Shown: in pieces, positions 9,484-18,501 of the stretch
How the letters are laid out: the number at the start of each line of letters is the position of its first letter
Numbering within the stretch: the stretch's first letter is position 1
Source of the DNA: Streptomyces huiliensis
GTDB taxonomy: Bacteria > Actinomycetota > Actinomycetes > Streptomycetales > Streptomycetaceae
Assembly (NCBI RefSeq): GCF_020037025.1
Contig: NZ_JAIQLH010000036.1
Coordinates: 34,564-98,563, forward strand
DNA length: 64,000 bases
Direction of reading: 5' to 3'
Translations under genes and position numbers: made by a program
The notes under the pieces: generated by a model
What the model was told of the DNA's origin: nothing
Seen by the model: only the letters and a program-made list of their open reading frames with translations
Databases searched by the model: none

Positions 9484-10784
9484 TCGTCCACCGCGTTGTG
9501 GATCTCCTTCTGGGCCGCCGCCCAGGCCGCCCGCGGGTCCCTGCCCTGCTGCTCGACCTGCGGGATGCCGACGTCGGTGAAGGCGGTGCCGATCTGCTGC
9601 TCGTGCGGCCCGATCACCAGCGTGGGCGCGTCCACGGCGGCCCGGGCGAAGATCCGCGCGACGGGCGCGTCCCCGAAGTAGGGGTTCCGCGCGTCCCGCA
9701 GCTCCGGCATGCCGTACGAGGCGGGGGTGGAGGGGAAGCTCGACTGCCGGGCGAAGAGCTTCGCCTGCTGCGCGGGCGCGGTCAGCCAGACGGCGAGCGC
9801 CACGGCCTCCGCCCGGTGCCGGGCGGCCGTCGGCACGGTGAGGAAGGAGCCGCCCCAGCTGGCCGGCCGGGGCGCCGCCGCCACGTCCCAGCGGCCGCGG
9901 CCCGCGTCCCCCGACTTCTCCTTGATGTAGCCGAGCATCCACGGCGGGCAGGCGACGGTGGCGAAGCGGCCGTTCGCGTACGCCTGGTCCCAGGGCTTCT
10001 CGAACTGCCTCAGCCGCGCGGTCAGCCCCTCGCGGGCCGCCCGCACCGCCAGGTCCCAGGCCGTCCGGAGGGCGGGGCCGCCGGCGTGGAGCGGGCGGCC
10101 GGACCGGTCGTAGTAGCGCTCGGGATAGCCGTGGATGGCGGCGTTGTAGACGCCCGCGGCCGAGTCGGTGAAGACCGTGCCCGCCGGGGCCCGCTTCCGG
10201 TAGGCGCGGCCGACGTCGAGGTACTTCCGCCAGTCGCCGGCCCACAGCCGGCCGACGGCCTCCCGGTCCGTGGGCAGTCCGGCCCGGCGGAAGAGGTCCT
10301 TGCGGTAGCAGACGGCGATCGGCCCGATGTCCGTGCCGAGCCCGACCGTCCGGCCGTCGGGGGCGGTGGCCTGTGCCCACTTCCACCCGAGCCAGTCCGT
10401 CCGGCGCACGCCCGCCGCCCGGCCCAGGTCCGCCAGCCGCCGGCCCTGGCCCGCCGCCAGGTCGTGCACGGTGCCGACCTCGACGGCCTGGACGTCCGCC
10501 AGCCCGCTGCCGGTCACCAGGTGCGTCAGGAACTGCGGGAAGTAGGTGTCGCTCCGCTCGATCACGTTCTCCTTGATCCGGATCCCCGGGTGCAGCCGCT
10601 CGTACTCGGCGTACAGGCCGGCCTGCCGGTAGCCGAAGACCCCGAAGGTGCCGACGGAGAGCGTGGTCCGCCCGTCGTCCTCGGCCGCGCAGCCGGTGAG
10701 CGCCGCGGCCAGGAGCACAGCGGAGGCCAGGACCGCCCGTAGCCTCCGGGCCCGGGGGCGCCGTCCGTGCGTGCCGCCGCGCAT
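9480..10784 (-). CDS. sugar-binding lipoprotein of ABC importer, CebE-like
   Basis: 434 residues from the ATG at 10784, directly behind an AGGAGG site; longer upstream readings lack support. A basic N-terminus and hydrophobic stretch end in LTGC, a lipobox, so the mature protein is anchored outside the membrane. LSVGTFGVFGYRQAGLYAEY, GLGTDIGPIAVCYRKDLF and ACPPWMLGYIKEKSG match, from memory, the pattern of CebE cello-oligosaccharide binding proteins. Together with two permeases and a GH1 enzyme it forms an uptake and hydrolysis unit. No LacI-type cebR gene is adjacent and I found no canonical CebR palindrome upstream, so regulation may differ from the classical ceb operon. Confidence 0.85.
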   Translation of the reverse strand: MRGGTHGRRPRARRLRAVLASAVLLAAALTGCAAEDDGRTTLSVGTFGVFGYRQAGLYAEYERLHPGIRIKENVIERSDTYFPQFLTHLVTGSGLADVQAVEVGTVHDLAAGQGRRLADLGRAAGVRRTDWLGWKWAQATAPDGRTVGLGTDIGPIAVCYRKDLFRRAGLPTDREAVGRLWAGDWRKYLDVGRAYRKRAPAGTVFTDSAAGVYNAAIHGYPERYYDRSGRPLHAGGPALRTAWDLAVRAAREGLTARLRQFEKPWDQAYANGRFATVACPPWMLGYIKEKSGDAGRGRWDVAAAPRPASWGGSFLTVPTAARHRAEAVALAVWLTAPAQQAKLFARQSSFPSTPASYGMPELRDARNPYFGDAPVARIFARAAVDAPTLVIGPHEQQIGTAFTDVGIPQVEQQGRDPRAAWAAAQKEIHNAVDE

Positions 10785-11062
10785 GCCTCCTCCTGGTGCC
10801 GTGGCCGGGCCGGGAACCCCGCCTCGCGGCCGGCCCGCCAAGGGGCGTGCCGGACCGGAGTATTGGGCGATTCCGGGCTGCCCCGAGACTTGCCGCAACC
10901 TGGCGTAGTGTCAAGGACGCGCTGCGTGACGTGACGTGGGGGGTGAAAGGGAGGGGAGTGACGTCTTCGGCGTGTCGTGGCCGTGGCGCGGCGGGAGCCC
11001 GCAGGGACTGACGGCCATTCGGGCGCTGGTGCGAGTGCGGGCGCAGATGCAGGCAGGGAAAC
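10785..11062. promoter_or_regulatory. upstream region of the sugar-uptake operon
   Basis: About 280 bases between the lipoprotein gene and the tRNA-His terminator. It must contain the operon promoter reading leftward. I see a GC-rich imperfect palindrome near 10800-10850 but no motif I can name. Confidence 0.35.
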
Positions 11063-11104
11063 GCCGAAGGCCCCGACCCGGTTTCCCAGATCAGGGCCTT
11101 CGGC
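11063..11104 (-). terminator. terminator of tRNA-His
   Basis: The arms GCCGAAGGCCC and GGGCCTTCGGC form a perfect inverted repeat around an 18-20 base loop, starting six bases beyond the tRNA 3' end on the minus strand. Confidence 0.8.
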
Positions 11105-11110
11105 TCTGAG

Positions 11111-11184
11111 GGTGAGTAACGGGACTCGAACCCGCGACATCCTGGACCACAACCAGGTGCTCTACCAGCTGAGCTATACCCACC
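11111..11184 (-). tRNA. tRNA-His (anticodon GTG)
   Basis: On the minus strand the acceptor arms GTGGGTA and TACTCAC pair. The D-arm GCTCAGCTGGTAGAGC, the anticodon loop TTGTGGT flanked by CCTGG/CCAGG, and the T-arm GCGGGTTCGAGTCCCG are all canonical. An extra 5' G opposite C73 is the tRNA-His identity element. CCA is not encoded. It is the only tRNA gene I found. Confidence 0.95.
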
Positions 11185-11324
11185 ATGTCCGGCGTTTGTT
11201 TCCGTGTTTCCCACCGGCCGAGAAGAAGTCTACAGGGTCCGGAGGGGTGCTCGCTCCCGGCTTTCGCCGTGCCGGGAGCGAGCTGCGTCACTCTGCCGGA
11301 GCCCCTGTCGGGATCCCGACCGAA

Positions 11325-11930
<606 letters not shown>

Positions 11931-11935
11931 GGAAC

Positions 11936-13288
11936 TCACCCTACGGGGCGTTCCCGCTGGCCGGGCAGGTGCGGGCTGTACAGGTCGGTATCCGGCTTGC
12001 CCGGTTCCACGGCACCGGGGCCGTGGCCGAACCCGGCGTTCCCGGGTCCGTAGGGCACCCCGTGGCCGGGATGCCCGCCGTGCCCGCCGGGGTGCGGCGG
12101 ACCGCCGAGCGGACCGGCCGTGGCGTGCGCGGCGGCCAGCGCCGTCCGTCTCAGTCCGACGACCGACGGCTCCCCGGACCGGGGCTCCATCGGCTCCGGA
12201 CCGCCGAAGCGGTCACCCCGCCCGTCCCGGTCCGGCCGCTCGGGGCGCTCCGGCCGGCCGTCGGGGCCGCCCTGGGGCCGCCGCGCCCGGTAGGCCGCCC
12301 GGTACGCGGCCGGGGAGGACCCCAGCTGCCGCCGGAAGTGGCCGCGCAGGGCGACGGGCGAACGGAAACCGCAGCGCCCGGCGACCTCGTCCACGGAGTA
12401 GTCGGACGTCTCCAGCAGCCGCTGCGCCTGGAGCACCCGCTGGGTGATCAGCCACTGGAGCGGCGCGCTGCCGGTGAGCGAACGGAACCGGCGGTCGAAG
12501 GTGCGGCGGCTCATGTAGGCGCGGGCGGCCAGGGTCTCCACGTCGAACTGCTCGTGGAGGTGCTCCAGCGCCCAGGCGACGACCTCGGCGAGCGGGTCGG
12601 CGCCGATCTCCTCCGGTAAAGACCGGTCGAGGTAGCGCTCCTGGCCGCCACTGCGGCGCGGCGGTACGACGAGGCGTCGGGCGAGCGCCCCGGCGGCGTC
12701 CGCGCCGTGGTCGGTGCGGACGATGTGCAGGCACAGGTCGATGCCGGCCGCGGTGCCCGCGGAGGTCAGGACGTCACCGTCGTCGACGAAGAGCTCCCGT
12801 GGGTCCACGTGGACCGAGGGGTAGCGCTTGGCGAGCGTCGGCGCGTACATCCAGTGGGTGGTGGCGGGTCTGCCGTCGAGCAGGCCCGCGGCGGCCAGTA
12901 CGAACGCACCGGTGCACAGCCCGACGATGCGGGCGCCTTCCTCGTGGGCGCGGCGCAGTGCGTCGAGGGCGGCGGGTGGCGGTGGCTGGGTGATGGACCG
13001 CCAGGCCGGTACGACGACGGTGCCGGCCCTGGAGAGCGCCTCCAGGCCGTACGGCGCGGTCAGTTCCAGACCGCCGGTCGTTCGCAATGGCACATCTTCG
13101 CCCGCGCAGACGAGCAGGCGATAACGGGGAACCCCGGCGTCCTGCCGGTCGATCCCGAATACGGAGAGCGGAATGGAGCTTTCGAAGATCGGGCCGCCGC
13201 TGAAAAGCAAAACGGCGACGATCTCCCGGCGGCGGCGTCCGGAGAGCTTGCGCACGGTCTCCGGTACGGTCGTGGAGTCCTGGCTCAT
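11936..13288 (-). CDS. adpA: AdpA/BldH, AraC-family pleiotropic activator of development
   Basis: 450 residues. The N-terminal ThiJ/PfpI-like dimerisation domain (about 25-200, with VGLCTGAFVLAAAGLL) is followed by an AraC-type double HTH domain (about 235-335, DVETLAARAYMSRRTFDRRF and CGFRSPVALRGHFRRQ). The C-terminal tail of about 115 residues is low-complexity and rich in Gly, Pro and His. The sequence closely resembles AdpA proteins of S. griseus and S. coelicolor from memory. A single TTA Leu codon at residue 224 (bases 12617-12619), in the linker between the domains, makes translation dependent on the bldA tRNA. AdpA controls aerial mycelium, secreted proteases and antibiotic genes. Confidence 0.97.
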   Translation of the reverse strand: MSQDSTTVPETVRKLSGRRRREIVAVLLFSGGPIFESSIPLSVFGIDRQDAGVPRYRLLVCAGEDVPLRTTGGLELTAPYGLEALSRAGTVVVPAWRSITQPPPPAALDALRRAHEEGARIVGLCTGAFVLAAAGLLDGRPATTHWMYAPTLAKRYPSVHVDPRELFVDDGDVLTSAGTAAGIDLCLHIVRTDHGADAAGALARRLVVPPRRSGGQERYLDRSLPEEIGADPLAEVVAWALEHLHEQFDVETLAARAYMSRRTFDRRFRSLTGSAPLQWLITQRVLQAQRLLETSDYSVDEVAGRCGFRSPVALRGHFRRQLGSSPAAYRAAYRARRPQGGPDGRPERPERPDRDGRGDRFGGPEPMEPRSGEPSVVGLRRTALAAAHATAGPLGGPPHPGGHGGHPGHGVPYGPGNAGFGHGPGAVEPGKPDTDLYSPHLPGQRERPVG

Positions 13289-13655
13289 GGCGCTAAGCCC
13301 CCCTCGGCGGTCGAGTCCTCTCGGTCCTGCACGTTTCCCCTCGGTCCTGAACGGTTCCCCCGCCGGTCATGGCCAAGATCGAATCTACTGGGTCGGATGT
13401 CGTCGTGGTGACCAGTTCACCATCCGGCTCTATGTCGACATGACAACTTGGCGCGAAGCGTTCGATCACGAAGCGTTGCACTTGCAGGCCCTGCTGAAAA
13501 GTACGCCTCTCGGCTCTGCCCCAGCGTCGTAGGGATCAACCGCCCTCAGCGGTCCTTTCCTTGCTGGTCGCCCGGCTGTTGGGGGCTGGTCAGGCCAAGC
13601 GAGGGCCATCGGCCTGAAGTTGGCCGAAAACATACGGGTGTCGTCGTACAAAAAA
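13289..13655 (-). promoter_or_regulatory. adpA upstream regulatory region
   Basis: This 367-base gap precedes adpA and is less GC-rich than its surroundings between 13380 and 13680. A TGGCGCGAAG at 13449-13458 differs at one position from the published AdpA consensus TGGCSNGWWY and could be an autoregulatory site. Promoter hexamers cannot be assigned with confidence. Confidence 0.4.
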
Positions 13656-14111
13656 TCAGTCGACGTACGTACTGGTGCCCGGATGGCGTGCGCCGCGGTG
13701 CGTACCGGTACCCGTGCGGCCGTGCCGGCCGCGGTGCGGGGCGGCGGGTGCGCCGGTCGGTTCGAGGGCCCGTCCGGGCCCTCCGTCGGGGGTCTCCTCG
13801 CGGCCCGCTTCGAGGGCGCCGGCCGTCCGCCCGCCTCGGATCGCCCGGGCGCCCCCGCCGCCTCGGCCGACGGCCCGCGGGGCCCGCCCGGCGGCCCGTT
13901 CGGAGCGGCGGAGCAGGGCGTGGCAGGCGCAGGTGACCGCCACGAGGCCGGCGGCGCTGCCGGCCGCCCCGCCGAAGGAACGGCCGCACATCAGCAGGAC
14001 GACGGGGACCAGGGCGCAGCTGAACGCCGCCCAGCGCACGACGTCGCTCACCGGATCGGGCGATTCCCGGTCGGGTTCTGCGGCGTGGGCGTCGTCGCGG
14101 GTTCCGGGCAC
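13656..14111 (-). CDS. small membrane protein, function unknown
   Basis: 151 residues from a GTG at 14111, preceded by AGGGAG. The N-terminal 25 residues are acidic. Two adjacent hydrophobic segments (WAAFSCALVPVVLLMC and GSAAGLVAVTCACHALL) form a probable hairpin in the membrane. The remaining 80 residues are a Gly/Arg/Pro-rich tail of low complexity. It lies upstream of adpA on the same strand, separated by the adpA control region. I do not recognise a family. Confidence 0.55.
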   Translation of the reverse strand: MPGTRDDAHAAEPDRESPDPVSDVVRWAAFSCALVPVVLLMCGRSFGGAAGSAAGLVAVTCACHALLRRSERAAGRAPRAVGRGGGGARAIRGGRTAGALEAGREETPDGGPGRALEPTGAPAAPHRGRHGRTGTGTHRGARHPGTSTYVD

Positions 14112-14581
14112 GGAGCGGCTCCCTGGTGGCGGCTGCTGGCGGTAGTACAACGCCGGTCCGGCGTGTGGGTCACTCGGCGAACGGGCAGGGGTAGGGACAC
14201 ACGGGGCATTGCGCTGGGGGCAGCCCTCGTGCATGCTCCGGGGAACGCTCACCCGTCAGCCGTCACACCCGTCGAGGGGACACCGCGTGTCGCACCCGTC
14301 GTCCGGACGTCCGCCCCTCGGGGGTGGCCGTCGCAGGCGGGTGACCGCCGGCGTCTTCCGGCCCCGTTCGGCGGGCCGGCCTCTGGGCACCCGGCGGGCG
14401 GGGCCGTACCCTGGGGGGTAAGTCCTTGAAAAGATGAATCCCGGACGGATTTTTGTCGCCGTACTGACATCCCCGCGGCTCCGCGGTGTCCCGTACGGCG
14501 GGAATTGTCCCTTCAGTCCGCCGAGCCCACCGCAGCCCACCGCCGACCCTCCGCAAGAGGACTTCCTTCGCCGAGACACCG
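14112..14581. promoter_or_regulatory. 470-base region between the small membrane protein and usp
   Basis: The promoters of two divergent genes must lie here. An AT-richer patch at 14421-14460 is directly preceded by TACCCTGGGGGGTA at 14407-14420, an inverted repeat. The usp ATG has only a distant AGAGGA, so an upstream start cannot be excluded. I see no protein-coding gene of its own. Confidence 0.4.
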
Positions 14582-15103
14582 ATGGCCGGTCACGAATTCT
14601 CCGAACCCGCGGACCGCAAGCGGATCGCCGATCAGACGGCGCTTCCCGAAGCGGTGGAAGAAACACGTCATTCCTGCGATCCCGCGTTCCAGCACGGCGT
14701 CGTGGTGGGTTTCGACGGCTCCACGTCGAGCGAACGGGCGCTTGCTTATGCAATCGGCATGGCCCGGCGCTCCGGCTCGGGCCTGATCATCGTCCATGTG
14801 GCCAACCGGCTGCCGACGACCGTCTGGGCGGGCTGCGAACCGCCGGTCTTCGTGGACGTCCCCGACCACCGCACCGAGGTCCTGGGCCTCGAACTGGCCT
14901 GCGCCGACCACCTCTCCGAGGTGCCCTGGATCCTCGTCGAGCGGGGCGGGGACATCTGCCACGAACTGGAGGAGGTCGGGCGGGAGTACGCGGCCGACGC
15001 CATCGTGGTGGGCTCCACCCACGGCATCGTCGGCCGGATCTTCGGCTCGGTGGCCGGCCGGCTGGCCCGGCGCGCGCAGCGGCCCGTCGTCGTCATCCCG
15101 TAG
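14582..15103 (+). CDS. universal stress protein (UspA domain)
   Basis: 173 residues. An N-terminal extension of about 38 residues precedes one Usp domain beginning HGVVVGFDGSTSSERALAYAI, where the Asp and following residues bind ATP. GSTHGIVGRIFGSVAGRL near the C-terminus is the G-2X-G-9X-G-(S/T) nucleotide motif. The domain ends RAQRPVVVIP, as in typical ATP-binding members. The role is generic stress adaptation; there is no operon partner. Confidence 0.9.
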   Translation: MAGHEFSEPADRKRIADQTALPEAVEETRHSCDPAFQHGVVVGFDGSTSSERALAYAIGMARRSGSGLIIVHVANRLPTTVWAGCEPPVFVDVPDHRTEVLGLELACADHLSEVPWILVERGGDICHELEEVGREYAADAIVVGSTHGIVGRIFGSVAGRLARRAQRPVVVIP

Positions 15104-15154
15104 CGGCCGCCGTCCGCGCTGGGGGGCAACTCCCGTCGCCCGTACCGAAATGAC

Positions 15155-15194
15155 GGAACGCCGGCTCTCCCCACCCGGGAAGAGCCGGCGTTCC
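15155..15194. terminator. bidirectional terminator between usp and glmS
   Basis: Perfect 14-base arms GGAACGCCGGCTCT and AGAGCCGGCGTTCC around a 12-base loop, placed between the convergent genes. Confidence 0.85.
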
Positions 15195-15208
15195 GCGTGT
15201 CCGGAGGA

Positions 15209-17029
15209 CTACTCGACCGTGACGGACTTCGCCAGGTTGCGCGGCTTGTCGATGTCGCGGCCCATGGCCTTCGCCGTGTAGTACGCGAAGAGCTGGAGCG
15301 GGATGCCCATCAGGATCGGGTCCAGCTCGTCCTCGTTCTTCGGCACGACGATGGTGTGGTCGGCCTTCTCCTGCTCCTGGTGCGCGACGGCGAGGATACG
15401 GCCGCTGCGGGCCTTGATCTCCTCCAGGGCGGCGCGGTTCTTCTCCAGCAGCTCGTCGTCGGGGACGATCGCGACGGTCGGCATGGCGGGCTCGATCAGG
15501 GCCAGCGGGCCGTGCTTGAGCTCCGACGCCGGGTAGGCCTCGGCGTGGATGTACGAGACCTCCTTGAGCTTCAGCGACGCCTCGCGGGCCACCGGGTAGC
15601 CCCGGACGCGGCCGATGAACATCATCGACTTGGCGTCGGCGTACTCGGCCGCCAGCTTCTCGATCTCCGCCTCGCTGCCGAGGATCTCCTCGATCTGGCC
15701 GGGCAGCTTGCGCAGGCCCTCGATGATCCGCTTGCCGTCGGCGACGGACAGGTCGCGGGTGCGGCCCAGGTGCAGGGCGAGCAGGCCGAAGGAGACCACC
15801 ATGTTGGTGAAGCACTTGGTGGAGACGACGCAGACCTCCGGGCCGGCGTGCACGTAGATGCCGCCGTCGGTCTCCCGGGCGATGGCCGAGCCGACCACGT
15901 TGACCAGGCCGAGGACGCGGGCGCCCTTCCGCTTGAGCTCCTGGACGGCGGCGAGCACGTCGTAGGTCTCACCGGACTGCGACACCGCGATGTAGAGGGT
16001 GTCGGGGTCCACGACCGGGTTGCGGTAGCGGAACTCGGACGCCGGCTCGGCGTCGGCGGGGATGCGGGCCAGCTCCTCGATCATCTGGGCGCCGATCTGT
16101 CCGGCGTGGTACGAGGTGCCGCAGCCGAGGATCTTCACCCGGCGCACGGCGCGGGCGTCGCGGGCGTCCAGGTTGAGGCCGCCGAGGTGCACGGTGGAGA
16201 AGCGGTCGTCGATGCGGCCGCGCAGGGCGCGGTCCACGGCGTCGGCCTGCTCGTGGATCTCCTTGTGCATGTACGTGTCGTGGCCGCCCATGTCGTACGA
16301 CTCGGCCTCCCACTCCACGGTGGTCGGCTGCGACGAGGTGGTCGAGCCCTCGGTGGTGTAGGTGCGGTAGTCGTCGGCCTTCAGGGTGGCCATCTCGCCG
16401 TCGTCCAGGGTGACGACCTGGCGGGTGTGGCTGACCAGGGCGGCGACGTCGGAGGAGACGAACATCTCCTTCTCGCCTATGCCGAGGACGACCGGCGAGC
16501 CGTTGCGGGCGACGACGATGCGGTCCGGGAAGTCGGCGTGCAGCACGGCGATGCCGTAGGTGCCCTCGATGTGCCGGACGGCCTCGCGGACCTTCTCCTC
16601 CAGCGTGGCGGCCTGCGAGCGGCCGATGAGGTGGGCGAGCACCTCGGTGTCGGTGTCGGAGAGGAACGTCACGCCGTCGGCGGTCAGCTTGGCGCGCAGC
16701 TCGGAGGCGTTGTCGATGATGCCGTTGTGGACGACGGCGACCTTCTCGTCGGCGTCCACGTGCGGGTGGGCGTTGACGTCGTTGGGGGCGCCGTGGGTGG
16801 CCCAGCGGGTGTGCGCGATGCCGGTGGTGCCGTTGAAGCGCTTGGGGAGGCGGGCCTCCAGCTCGCGGACGCGACCCTTGGCCTTGGCGGTCTTCAGGCC
16901 GCCGGCCTTGCCGCTCGCGTGCAGGGCGATGCCCGCGGAGTCGTAGCCGCGGTACTCCAGCCGCTGGAGTCCTTCCAGCAGCAGCGGGGCGACGTCGCGC
17001 TTCCCGATGTAACCGACGATTCCGCACAT
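15209..17029 (-). CDS. glmS: glutamine-fructose-6-phosphate aminotransferase (isomerizing)
   Basis: 606 residues, the usual full length. The N-terminal Cys2 of MCGIVGYIG is the glutaminase nucleophile, and the class II amidotransferase domain follows with RYGYDSAGIA-type and HTRWATHG motifs. Two SIS domains bind fructose-6-phosphate (LGCGTSYHAG and SQSGETYDVL are typical). The C-terminus LAKSVTVE is canonical. The enzyme makes glucosamine-6-phosphate, the first step to UDP-GlcNAc for cell wall. The small gene at 17131 lies about 100 bases upstream on the same strand. Confidence 0.97.
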   Translation of the reverse strand: MCGIVGYIGKRDVAPLLLEGLQRLEYRGYDSAGIALHASGKAGGLKTAKAKGRVRELEARLPKRFNGTTGIAHTRWATHGAPNDVNAHPHVDADEKVAVVHNGIIDNASELRAKLTADGVTFLSDTDTEVLAHLIGRSQAATLEEKVREAVRHIEGTYGIAVLHADFPDRIVVARNGSPVVLGIGEKEMFVSSDVAALVSHTRQVVTLDDGEMATLKADDYRTYTTEGSTTSSQPTTVEWEAESYDMGGHDTYMHKEIHEQADAVDRALRGRIDDRFSTVHLGGLNLDARDARAVRRVKILGCGTSYHAGQIGAQMIEELARIPADAEPASEFRYRNPVVDPDTLYIAVSQSGETYDVLAAVQELKRKGARVLGLVNVVGSAIARETDGGIYVHAGPEVCVVSTKCFTNMVVSFGLLALHLGRTRDLSVADGKRIIEGLRKLPGQIEEILGSEAEIEKLAAEYADAKSMMFIGRVRGYPVAREASLKLKEVSYIHAEAYPASELKHGPLALIEPAMPTVAIVPDDELLEKNRAALEEIKARSGRILAVAHQEQEKADHTIVVPKNEDELDPILMGIPLQLFAYYTAKAMGRDIDKPRNLAKSVTVE

Positions 17030-17130
17030 AAGTGATGACCCTCCCTGACAAACGATCGATGATGCCCGCGGGCGGCAGCAGCCGCCGTTTCGCCTTCGCC
17101 GGGGACGTGTGTCCCGGCCCCCGGTCCGCC

Positions 17131-17391
17131 TCAGCCGTAGACGATGCGCCGCAGCTGGCGCAGCGAGAGCGGGGGCGGGGCGACCGCGCGGTGCGGCAGC
17201 TCCGCCGCGATCCGCTCGAAGATCTCCGCGTTCGCCAGGCCACCGGACTGCAGTTCGCGGTGGCGGCGGCGGACGAACTCCTCGGCCGTCTCGTCGAAGT
17301 ACGCCAGGACGTCCAGGACCACCCGGGCGGCCTCGCCGCGCTGGAGCGGCGTGCTGCGCACCAGGTGGTCCACCAGGTCGTCATGGGACAT
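17131..17391 (-). CDS. small conserved-looking protein upstream of glmS
   Basis: 86 residues from the ATG at 17391 (MSHDDLVDHL). Predicted to be mostly helical and charged, with Cys absent. Arg and Glu dominate the middle (AYFDETAEEFVRRRHRELQ). The C-terminus PLSLRQLRRIVYG is basic. I do not recognise a named domain. Its placement ahead of glmS in the same orientation suggests a linked operon, but nothing in the sequence shows a function. Confidence 0.7.
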   Translation of the reverse strand: MSHDDLVDHLVRSTPLQRGEAARVVLDVLAYFDETAEEFVRRRHRELQSGGLANAEIFERIAAELPHRAVAPPPLSLRQLRRIVYG

Positions 17392-17493
17392 ACGGCGTTC
17401 GAGCACCCGTCGATACTGAGGGGTATCGGAGCGTTTCGCAAGAATCCTGCCCGATTTCGGGCAAGGGTGGTGGTGAAATGTTGATCGTTTTGC

Positions 17494-18384
17494 TTAGAAA
17501 CGCTGGAGTATGGCCTGTTTCGCCGCGGCGAACTCCTCGTCGGTGAGGATGCCGGAGCGGTGCAGCTCGCCCAGCTCCCGCAGCCGGCGCAGCAGGGTGT
17601 CGTGATCGTCGGCCGGCGGCTCGCCGGCCGGGGCCAGGGCGGGCGCGGCGGGCCCGGCGGGGACCGGCACCTCGTGCACCGGGGCGGCCGGGTGCGGCAG
17701 CCGGGCCGTGACGGCGGCGCCCAGCAGGGCCATCAGCCCGTCCTTCTTGAACCCGAAGAGCTCGATGGCGTTCGGATCGTGCTTGGCGGGCGTCTTCGTG
17801 GGCGCGCCCCGGACGGCGAACCGTAGGTAGCCGTTCTCCAGCCCGATGCTCGGCAGCCACTCCACGGCGGTGATGTCGGCCAGCGGCAGCTCCCGGGGGC
17901 CGCCCGACGCCTTGCCGTCGTCGGTGACCCAGTTCCACTCCAGCCGGACCGTCTCGCCGTCGAAGGAGGCGGTGCCGTCCCCGGCGCCGACCGCGAGCGG
18001 GACGGCGGGGCCGGGCAGCAGGTAGCGGTCGGCCGGGCCGTCCGGCACCTGCTCCAGCAGCAGGGCGGTACGGACCTCCTCCGCGAAGTACTCGGCGACG
18101 CCGGCCCGGTCCGGTTCCGTCTTCAGCTGGTACGGGTCGATGGCGTCCGCCATCCGGCCGCGCGTCACCTGGGAGAGCGGGTCGGCCCCCTCGCGCAGCC
18201 GCAGCCGCAGCCGGCCGGCCTTGCGGCCCGGCTCGAAGGCGATGCCCGCCACGGCCTCCAGCGGCACGGTCAGCTCACCCAGCGTCTGGCGGACCAGATG
18301 GACCCCGCGCTCCCGGCCCGGGACGATGCGTATCGCGTCCCCGTCGAACGTCCACGTGCCGTCCTTCTGGAAGATCTCTGCCAT
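17494..18384 (-). CDS. DUF4429-SHOCT domain protein
   Basis: 296 residues. Two tandem beta-rich DUF4429-type repeats are seen, one starting GTWTFDGDAIRIVPG and one around SFDGETVRLEWNWVTDDG. A Pro/Ala-rich linker follows, then a C-terminal SHOCT motif of about 35 residues (LRRLRELGELHRSGILTDEE, then FAAAKQAILQRF). SHOCT motifs are found on oligomerising or membrane-associated proteins of unknown role. No signal peptide is present. The function is unknown. Confidence 0.85.
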   Translation of the reverse strand: MAEIFQKDGTWTFDGDAIRIVPGRERGVHLVRQTLGELTVPLEAVAGIAFEPGRKAGRLRLRLREGADPLSQVTRGRMADAIDPYQLKTEPDRAGVAEYFAEEVRTALLLEQVPDGPADRYLLPGPAVPLAVGAGDGTASFDGETVRLEWNWVTDDGKASGGPRELPLADITAVEWLPSIGLENGYLRFAVRGAPTKTPAKHDPNAIELFGFKKDGLMALLGAAVTARLPHPAAPVHEVPVPAGPAAPALAPAGEPPADDHDTLLRRLRELGELHRSGILTDEEFAAAKQAILQRF

Positions 18385-18501
18385 GGGCGAATTCTCGCAG
18401 GCGGGGGACGGTTTGGGCAGGCCGGGCGGGGGCGCGTACGGCGTCCGGGCGCGCGGGCGGCGGATGCCGTACGCGCCGCCCGCCGGCCCGCGCGTCCGGG
18501 G

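Noticed and set aside
13449..13458. AdpA self-binding site TGGCGCGAAG
   Set aside because: One mismatch to a degenerate consensus, so a chance match is likely; mentioned only in the region note.
14407..14420. CsoR-like box TACCCTGGGGGGTA upstream of the universal stress gene
   Set aside because: The spacing between the half-sites is one base shorter than in the copZ box and there is no copper gene nearby; it may be chance in GC-rich DNA.
17030..17130. glmS ribozyme
   Set aside because: Only 100 bases separate glmS from the upstream gene, and no ribozyme core is recognisable.
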